Assembly (NCBI GenBank): GCA_007121485.1
Contig: SKKM01000038.1
Location: 1-10,729, forward strand
Source of the DNA: Wenzhouxiangella sp.
GTDB taxonomy: Bacteria; Pseudomonadota; Gammaproteobacteria; Xanthomonadales; Wenzhouxiangellaceae
Direction of reading: 5' to 3'
DNA: 10,729 nucleotides
Shown here: positions 6,656 to 10,729 of the stretch, in pieces
Numbering within the stretch: position 1 is the stretch's first letter
Layout of the letters: every line of letters starts with the position of its first letter
Notes under the pieces: generated by a model
Told to the model about the DNA's origin: nothing
The model's input: the letters and a program-made list of their open reading frames with translations, nothing else
The model's database searches: none
Translations under genes and position numbers: made by a program

Positions 6656-6670
6656 TTGTCCGGACATATA
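6653..6670. promoter_or_regulatory. Extended operator palindrome overlapping the receptor start site
   Basis: TATTTGTCCGGACATATA is an 18-bp palindrome with a single mismatched pair (6656/6667). It overlaps the end of the -10 and the expected +1, so a bound dimer would block RNA polymerase. The left 13 bases equal the site at 3879-3891 read on the minus strand. Size and symmetry fit a TetR- or GntR-type regulator, but the sequence does not identify it. Confidence 0.6.
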
Positions 6671-6717
6671 GCCCGAAGTATACGGGAACCTACCGACCGT
6701 CAGGGAGAACCAGACTC

Positions 6718-9237
6718 ATGCCTGCAGCACAGACAACTGATTCGTTGAAACGCGCCAACTCTTCATCTTGGATCCGGCTAAGGCCGCGAGCGCTCACCCT
6801 GGCGGTGGCGCTTGCCCTTGGCAGCGCATCGCTCGCCATGGCCCAGGAGCAGGGCGGAGACGATGATGAAGCCGGGACACAATCGGCGCGACTCGATCGC
6901 ATCGTGGTGACCGCGAGGCGCCAGGAAGAAACGCTGCAGGACGCCCCGGTCGCCGTGACCGCCTTCGGCGCCCAGGACATTGTCAACCAGGGCCTGAACA
7001 ATATCGACGACCTGGCCCGTTTTGCGCCCGGACTGTCGTTTTCTCAGACCTTCGGCCGCTCTGGCGACAGACCGGTCATGCGCGGCCAGTCCAACGTGCT
7101 GGCCGGGGTGCAGTTTGGCGTCGAGTCGGGCACGGCTTACTTCATCGACGGCATCTATTTCAATGGTGACATCCAGTCGATCGACTTCAACAGCCTGGAG
7201 CGCGTGGAAGTCATTCGCGGTCCGCAGAGCGCCCTGTACGGTCGAAACGCCTACGCCGGTGCTATCAACTTCATCACCCGCGATCCGACCAACGAACTCA
7301 GCGGTAACGCGCGAGCGCTGGTTGCTCGTCACAACGAGCGCGAGTTCGCCGGCTCCATTTCCGGTCCGATCATCGAGGACCAGTTGTACTTCCGCCTCGG
7401 CGCGCGCTATTTCGAGTACGGCGGCGAACATGTCAACACCCTGACCGGCCGCAAGATGGGATCCGAGGAGACCAAGGGCCTGAACGGCGCGTTGATCTGG
7501 GATCCGGGCCCGAATTTCCGCGCGCGCCTGAATTTGATGTACAAGGAAGACAACGATGGCCCGCTGCCGATTTTCCTGCATCCCACCACCTTCAACAACT
7601 GTGAGCCAGGCTTTCGCTCGGCGGCATTCCGGCGCGCCTTGTTCCCGCCCATCCGCGGCGGCGGGCCGATTGTAAGCGACAACCCGTTCCAGTACTTCTG
7701 CGGCGCCATCAATGCCTTCCCGGAGCTGCTGCAGGCCAATACGGAAGCGTTGCCGGACGGCACGCCAGACGGTACCGCTTTTGACGGCATCTTCTCCGAG
7801 GAATACTTTGCCGGCCTTAACCTTGACTGGACCCTGAACAATGGCTGGACCCTGACCTCGCAAACCGGCTGGCGCGATGAAACCCGCCGGTTTGGTTCCG
7901 ACTCCGATTTCTCGGACGCCTTCGTCGTGTTCATCCCGGCCGGCGTACCGGTGCCGCCGGGAACCGCGCCCCTCTTCATGAACACAACCTACACCGAGAT
8001 CAAGGAATGGTCACAGGAATTCCGCATCGCCTCGCCCACCGACCGCGATCTGCGATTCCTGGCCGGTGTGTTCTACTACGATTACGAGAAGGAACAACGC
8101 GCCCTGACCTTCGCCAGTCCGCGTACCGGCAACCCGTTCGGCAATACCGACGACATCACCAACAAGGCGATTTTCGGCCTGGTCAGCTATGACATCAATG
8201 ACCAGTTGACCCTGACCGGTGAAATCCGTTACCAGGAAGAAGACAAGGGTCGAACCGACCTGCAGCCGCAAACGGGTGCGGTGCTGTTTTCCGGCGAGGA
8301 GAGCTTCAGCGCGACCACCCCAAGAATCACGCTGGACTACCAGATCGACAGCGAGCGCATGGTCTACTTCACCTATGCTCGCGGCGCCAAGCCCGGCGGT
8401 CTGAACGGCTCGATCGGCGAGCCCATCGGCTTCCCGACCTATGCACAGGAAACCTCGGACAACTTTGAGCTCGGCCTGAAGAGCACCTGGCTGGACGGCC
8501 GCCTGCTGGTCAACGCCGCGATGTTCTTCATCGATGCCAAGAACGTGCAGCTCACCACCGCCGTGCCCTCGGTAGATGGTGGCGCGATCACCTCGGTGGC
8601 GACCAACCAGGGTGCCGCCGAAACCTTCGGGATCGAACTGGAGGTGCGCGCGCTGATCAACGACAACCTGACCCTGCTCGGCTCCTACGCGCTGGCCGAC
8701 TCGGAGTTCACCGAAGGCTGCGATGACTTCGAATACACGCTCAATACGGGTGGCTTGCTGATCGCACCAGGAACCGAGAGCCCCGAATGCAGCATCAAGG
8801 GCAACCAACTGCCGCTGGGCTCCAGGCACATGGCCAGCCTGGGACTCGATTTCCGTCTGCCGCTGGACGGCGGTCTGGAGTTCTTTGCCTTCCCGACCCT
8901 GAGCTATGAAAGCAAGAAGTACATCCAGGTGCATAACCGGGCCTGGGTACCCTCGACCACCATGCTGAACCTGCGCGCCGGTATTCGCAGCAACACTGGC
9001 TGGGAACTGGCCGCCTTTGCCCGCAACCTGCTGGACGAAGACTCTCCGGCGCTGGCCACGCGTTGGTTCGATCTGCGCCATGGCTTCAATGCGGTCGGCA
9101 TTCCGCCGGAGCTGACCGTGGCCGGCGGATGTGACATCAATACCGGACAGTGTGCCGACGTGGGCTTGCCACGCGCTTTCTTCACCACCCTGCGCAAAGG
9201 CACGACCTATGGCCTGGAGCTGCGCTACAGCTTCTGA
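6718..9237 (+). CDS. TonB-dependent outer-membrane receptor
   Basis: A complete 839-residue receptor that uses the proton-motive force via TonB-ExbBD to bring a scarce ligand across the outer membrane. A long signal peptide (charged n-region to about residue 25, cut after MA at 42) precedes an acidic linker and a TonB box DRIVVTA (60-66). The plug domain follows: QDAPVAVTAFGAQDI, RFAPGLSFSQ, RPVMRGQ, YFIDGIYF, and the hallmark LERVEVIRGPQSALYGRNAYAGAINFITR near 161-189. The rest is the 22-strand barrel with alternating aromatics and closes on the canonical terminal ELRYSF. There is no N-terminal signalling domain, so it is not a FecA-type transducer. Six cysteines in probable outer loops form close pairs (295/328, 668/691, 805/812). 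The type is common among receptors for non-iron organic substrates in sphingomonads and marine gammaproteobacteria; the ligand here is unknown. The ATG has AGGGAG upstream. Followed by an intrinsic terminator. Confidence 0.95.
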   Translation: MPAAQTTDSLKRANSSSWIRLRPRALTLAVALALGSASLAMAQEQGGDDDEAGTQSARLDRIVVTARRQEETLQDAPVAVTAFGAQDIVNQGLNNIDDLARFAPGLSFSQTFGRSGDRPVMRGQSNVLAGVQFGVESGTAYFIDGIYFNGDIQSIDFNSLERVEVIRGPQSALYGRNAYAGAINFITRDPTNELSGNARALVARHNEREFAGSISGPIIEDQLYFRLGARYFEYGGEHVNTLTGRKMGSEETKGLNGALIWDPGPNFRARLNLMYKEDNDGPLPIFLHPTTFNNCEPGFRSAAFRRALFPPIRGGGPIVSDNPFQYFCGAINAFPELLQANTEALPDGTPDGTAFDGIFSEEYFAGLNLDWTLNNGWTLTSQTGWRDETRRFGSDSDFSDAFVVFIPAGVPVPPGTAPLFMNTTYTEIKEWSQEFRIASPTDRDLRFLAGVFYYDYEKEQRALTFASPRTGNPFGNTDDITNKAIFGLVSYDINDQLTLTGEIRYQEEDKGRTDLQPQTGAVLFSGEESFSATTPRITLDYQIDSERMVYFTYARGAKPGGLNGSIGEPIGFPTYAQETSDNFELGLKSTWLDGRLLVNAAMFFIDAKNVQLTTAVPSVDGGAITSVATNQGAAETFGIELEVRALINDNLTLLGSYALADSEFTEGCDDFEYTLNTGGLLIAPGTESPECSIKGNQLPLGSRHMASLGLDFRLPLDGGLEFFAFPTLSYESKKYIQVHNRAWVPSTTMLNLRAGIRSNTGWELAAFARNLLDEDSPALATRWFDLRHGFNAVGIPPELTVAGGCDINTGQCADVGLPRAFFTTLRKGTTYGLELRYSF

Positions 9238-9284
9238 TCATACGCCATGAAATGCTGGTGGCCTCGCCATCCGGCTCTCTATTG

Positions 9285-9312
9285 CCCCCGGCTGGTTCCG
9301 GGGGTCTTTTTT
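9285..9312 (+). terminator. Rho-independent terminator after the receptor gene
   Basis: Perfect 7-bp stem CCCCCGG (9285-9291) and CCGGGGG (9298-9304) around a 6-nt loop, followed by TCTTTTTT (9305-9312). It lies 47 bp after the receptor stop and ends only 24 bp before the TTG start of the next gene, so that gene depends on read-through or on a start site inside or after the hairpin. Confidence 0.88.
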
Positions 9313-9322
9313 GCTGAACTCT

Positions 9323-9327
9323 GGAGG
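9323..9327 (+). promoter_or_regulatory. Shine-Dalgarno deciding a TTG start
   Basis: GGAGG lies 9 nt before TTG at 9337 and 21 nt before the next in-frame ATG (9349). It selects TTG, which gives a complete signal peptide (start read as Met, then KILMAVLIAALLAF). The ATG at 9247 lies upstream of the terminator hairpin and is not credible. Confidence 0.7.
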
Positions 9328-9336
9328 ACAACGACC

Positions 9337-9912
9337 TTGAAGATACTGATGGCAGTATTGATCGCTGCGCTGCTGGCCTTTGCTAGCGCGGTTGCAGCCG
9401 CACCCGTGCCTGAGGAGGAACGCGGGCCGGTCGATGTCCGCCGCACCACGCTGTTGGTGCGCGATATCGACCAGTCGCTGGCCCTTTACCGGGACGCACT
9501 CGGGCTGACGGTGATCTACGATCAGGAACTGGGCGGCGGTGTCGATGAAGATGGCAATGAACGTCCACCGACTTCCCGCCTGGCCCTGCTGCGCGCCAAC
9601 GACACCTTTGTCGGCGTGATCGGCCTGTTCCACCGCTACACTGATCCGGAACCGCCACCGGTGGAAAACCGCCGGCCGGTCGCTGGTGACGTGATCATCG
9701 TCATCAACGCCACCGATCTGGACGAGCGCTTCGAAAAGGTCCGCAACAGTCCCGGCGTAACGGTCCATACCGAACCGGAGCTGCGCGTTTACCCGACCCC
9801 GGATGGCAAAGGCGAGATACAGGTGATGTTCAGCGCCATTTTCGATCCGGACGGGTTTTTCATCGAGGTCAACCAGATTCTGGGGACGCCCGCCGGGCAG
9901 CAAGCCGATTGA
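9337..9912 (+). CDS. Small exported VOC (glyoxalase-fold) protein
   Basis: A 191-residue protein with a Sec signal peptide (KILMAVLIAALLAFASAVAA, cut near residue 20-22) and a single VOC domain. RRTTLLVRDIDQSLALYRDALGLTVIYD (35-62) is the typical first strand, helix and turn, and AIFDPDGFFIEVNQI (167-181) is the closing block with a possible metal-ligand Glu at 177. The residue that is usually a metal-ligand His at the first strand is Arg/Thr here, so a standard glyoxalase I reaction is doubtful. Relatives include ring-cleavage dioxygenases, glyoxalases and binding proteins. It sits downstream of the receptor on the same strand but behind the terminator, so it is probably expressed at a lower level. 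Like the fusion protein at 4929-6572 it is exported, which is uncommon for VOC proteins. The TTG start is supported by GGAGG. Confidence 0.85.
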   Translation: MKILMAVLIAALLAFASAVAAAPVPEEERGPVDVRRTTLLVRDIDQSLALYRDALGLTVIYDQELGGGVDEDGNERPPTSRLALLRANDTFVGVIGLFHRYTDPEPPPVENRRPVAGDVIIVINATDLDERFEKVRNSPGVTVHTEPELRVYPTPDGKGEIQVMFSAIFDPDGFFIEVNQILGTPAGQQAD

Positions 9913-9927
9913 GTCGGAAGTGGAGTC

Positions 9928-9959
9928 GGCGGGGTGTGGGGCTGGCGGGGTGTGGGGTT
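9928..9959 (+). repeat. 16-bp tandem duplication forming a G-quadruplex motif
   Basis: GGCGGGGTGTGGGGCT (9928-9943) is directly repeated as GGCGGGGTGTGGGGTT (9944-9959), one base different. Together they give four GGGG tracts (9931-9934, 9938-9941, 9947-9950, 9954-9957) with loops of 3, 5 and 3 nt, a canonical quadruplex motif on the plus strand, starting 15 bp after the VOC stop codon. Confidence 0.8.
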
Positions 9960-10156
9960 GCCTTTCCACCCGCCAAGGGCCTTGACGCGATCGGCGATGC
10001 GGCAGGTTAGCTGGCGCCTGGGTGCCACTGAGACTGCATCTTTGTCGCTTGAGCGCCTGGTGGTTTCGAACGGGGTCCGTGCCGCGGATGGAGGCGGCTC
10101 GGGACGTGCACGCCGCCGAGGCCCTTGGCGGGCGGAAAGGCAACCCCACACCCCGC
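9945..10156. repeat. 38-bp inverted repeat bounding a 136-bp segment
   Basis: Left arm 9945-9982 and right arm 10119-10156 are reverse complements at 37 of 38 positions (mismatch A9968 against C10133). The left arm starts within the second G-rich repeat unit. The 136-bp interior shows no open frame of note. Such long near-perfect arms suggest a MITE-like or dispersed extragenic element; I saw no transposase and no clear target-site duplication. Confidence 0.75.
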
Positions 10157-10574
10157 TGAGAGATGGGGGAGGTTGAAGGAATGGGTTCTTCGGGCATCAC
10201 GACGGCGGTTGGCCCGCGTCTCTTGTCAGGTGGAGGGGGCGCCCAGTATCCCGCCGACAACCTGGCAGGTTGAAGACCTTTCCTTGTTCGGGCATCGCGG
10301 CAGGCTCAGGGTGGGAGTTGGCCCCGGAACTTGCACTGCCGCCCACCCCACCCAACCCTGAAGCCTCCGGCACCGGGGGGTGTTGGCTGATTCGGGCCGG
10401 GCGTGGTGCGGCGGCGCCAAAAAGCCAGCCGATTCATCAGCCAGCAAGGCGCTTTCCCGAAGCCACTCCCCAAAAAATCAGCCACCGAGCAAATCGTACC
10501 GGCACCCAGGAGCCCCCCAGCCCCCAGCCTCCACACAAGTCGTACGGCGCGCCCGGCCCGAAGGCAGCCAGCAC

Positions 10575-10627
10575 CCCCCGGTGCACGATGCCCAACCACG
10601 CCCGACATCCCCCGGTGCACGATGCCC
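10575..10627. repeat. 19-bp direct repeat
   Basis: CCCCCGGTGCACGATGCCC occurs at 10575-10593 and again at 10609-10627, a 34-bp period, each with the palindrome GTGCAC inside. Two copies only; not a CRISPR array. Confidence 0.75.
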
Positions 10628-10642
10628 GCTCTCCCGCCCCCC

Positions 10643-10683
10643 GAAAAGAAAAACGGCAGACCCGTCAATAACAGGCCTGCCGT
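10643..10683 (-). terminator. Intrinsic terminator for a minus-strand gene right of the window
   Basis: On the minus strand a 10-bp stem, ACGGCAGGCC (10683-10674) with GGTCTGCCGT (10662-10653), with one G-T wobble, is followed by a T-rich tract (TTTTTCTTTTC). It would end transcription of a gene entering from beyond the right edge. Confidence 0.75.
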
Positions 10684-10729
10684 CACAACAGAGGATGAAA
10701 ATTCGGCCGAGTACCCGGCTCGAAAGCTA

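Larger units (their letters stand above)
9913..10729. other. 817-bp stretch without a convincing gene
   Basis: Open frames exist here on both strands, but their translations are Pro/Arg/Gly-rich, lack recognisable domains or ribosome sites, and follow from high GC. What it does hold: a G-rich tandem repeat, a 38-bp inverted repeat, a loosely repeated block of about 50 nt (AGGTTGAAG and TTCGGGCATC at 10170-10198 and again at 10267-10296), several ATCAGCCA copies (10436-10443, 10477-10484, inverted at 10384-10391), a 19-bp direct repeat, and a minus-strand terminator near the right edge. The low-complexity, repeat-rich character suggests a spacer between gene clusters, perhaps an integration or repeat hotspot. 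Confidence 0.6.

Noticed and set aside
6778..7863. Minus-strand open frame opposite the TonB receptor
   Set aside because: Antisense shadow of the plug and barrel coding sequence, with no ribosome site or domain.
9247..9336. Upstream ATG extension of the VOC gene
   Set aside because: It would translate through the intrinsic terminator and put 30 residues before a complete signal peptide.
9238..10260. Minus-strand 340-codon frame over the VOC gene and the repeat region
   Set aside because: It runs antisense to the VOC gene and through the inverted repeat; low-complexity translation.
10575..10627. CRISPR-like repeat
   Set aside because: Only two copies with a 15-bp gap, and no cas genes; not an array.
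10306..10686. Minus-strand 126-codon frame with a hydrophobic start
   Set aside because: Its start codon lies beside the stem of the minus-strand terminator and the rest is Gly/Arg/Pro-rich; not a credible gene.

Overview
The window looks like a chromosomal accessory or catabolic locus of a GC-rich Gram-negative bacterium, most likely a gammaproteobacterium. The evidence is a TonB-dependent outer-membrane receptor, several Sec signal peptides, sigma70-like promoters, and codon use dominated by G/C third positions. I cannot name the species.

Layout from left to right. Positions 1-150 hold the 3' end of a plus-strand gene resembling the DUF1330 family. It converges on a four-gene minus-strand set read from 3795 down to 163: a class I SAM-dependent methyltransferase with a long N-terminal extension (2608-3795), a small uncharacterised helical protein translationally coupled to it by an ATGA overlap (2237-2611), a DUF3598-like lipocalin-type protein (1692-2204), and an SSF-family sodium/solute symporter (163-1584). 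A 194-bp divergent control region (3796-3989) separates these from an exported DUF1838 protein on the plus strand (3990-4874). Converging on that gene, and separated from it by a strong hairpin, is a minus-strand gene (4929-6572) for an exported three-domain protein with two VOC/glyoxalase-fold domains and a C-terminal domain that reads like the CpeT/CpcT bilin-lyase family. A second divergent control region (6573-6717) leads into a full-length 839-residue TonB-dependent receptor (6718-9237). A clear intrinsic terminator follows, then a small exported VOC protein with a TTG start (9337-9912). The last 800 bp carry no convincing gene but contain a G-quadruplex motif, a 38-bp inverted repeat, short direct repeats, and a minus-strand terminator belonging to a gene outside the window.

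Both divergent control regions carry the palindrome GTCCGGAC, and two copies share the 13-mer TATTTGTCCGGAC. In front of the receptor, two copies lie in the spacer and just downstream of the -10 of a very good promoter (TTGACC-N17-TAGTAT), as expected for a repressor operator. This suggests that one transcription factor, not encoded here, controls the receptor, the methyltransferase operon, the DUF1838 gene and the VOC-VOC-CpeT gene as one regulon.

Inferred working model: the receptor imports a scarce, probably hydrophobic or ring-containing molecule across the outer membrane. Exported DUF1838, VOC-VOC-CpeT-like and VOC proteins bind or process it in the periplasm. The symporter moves a product across the inner membrane, and the cytoplasmic methyltransferase and lipocalin-like protein handle it there. 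The substrate is unknown. The most unusual items are the VOC-VOC-CpeT-like fusion and the shared operator.
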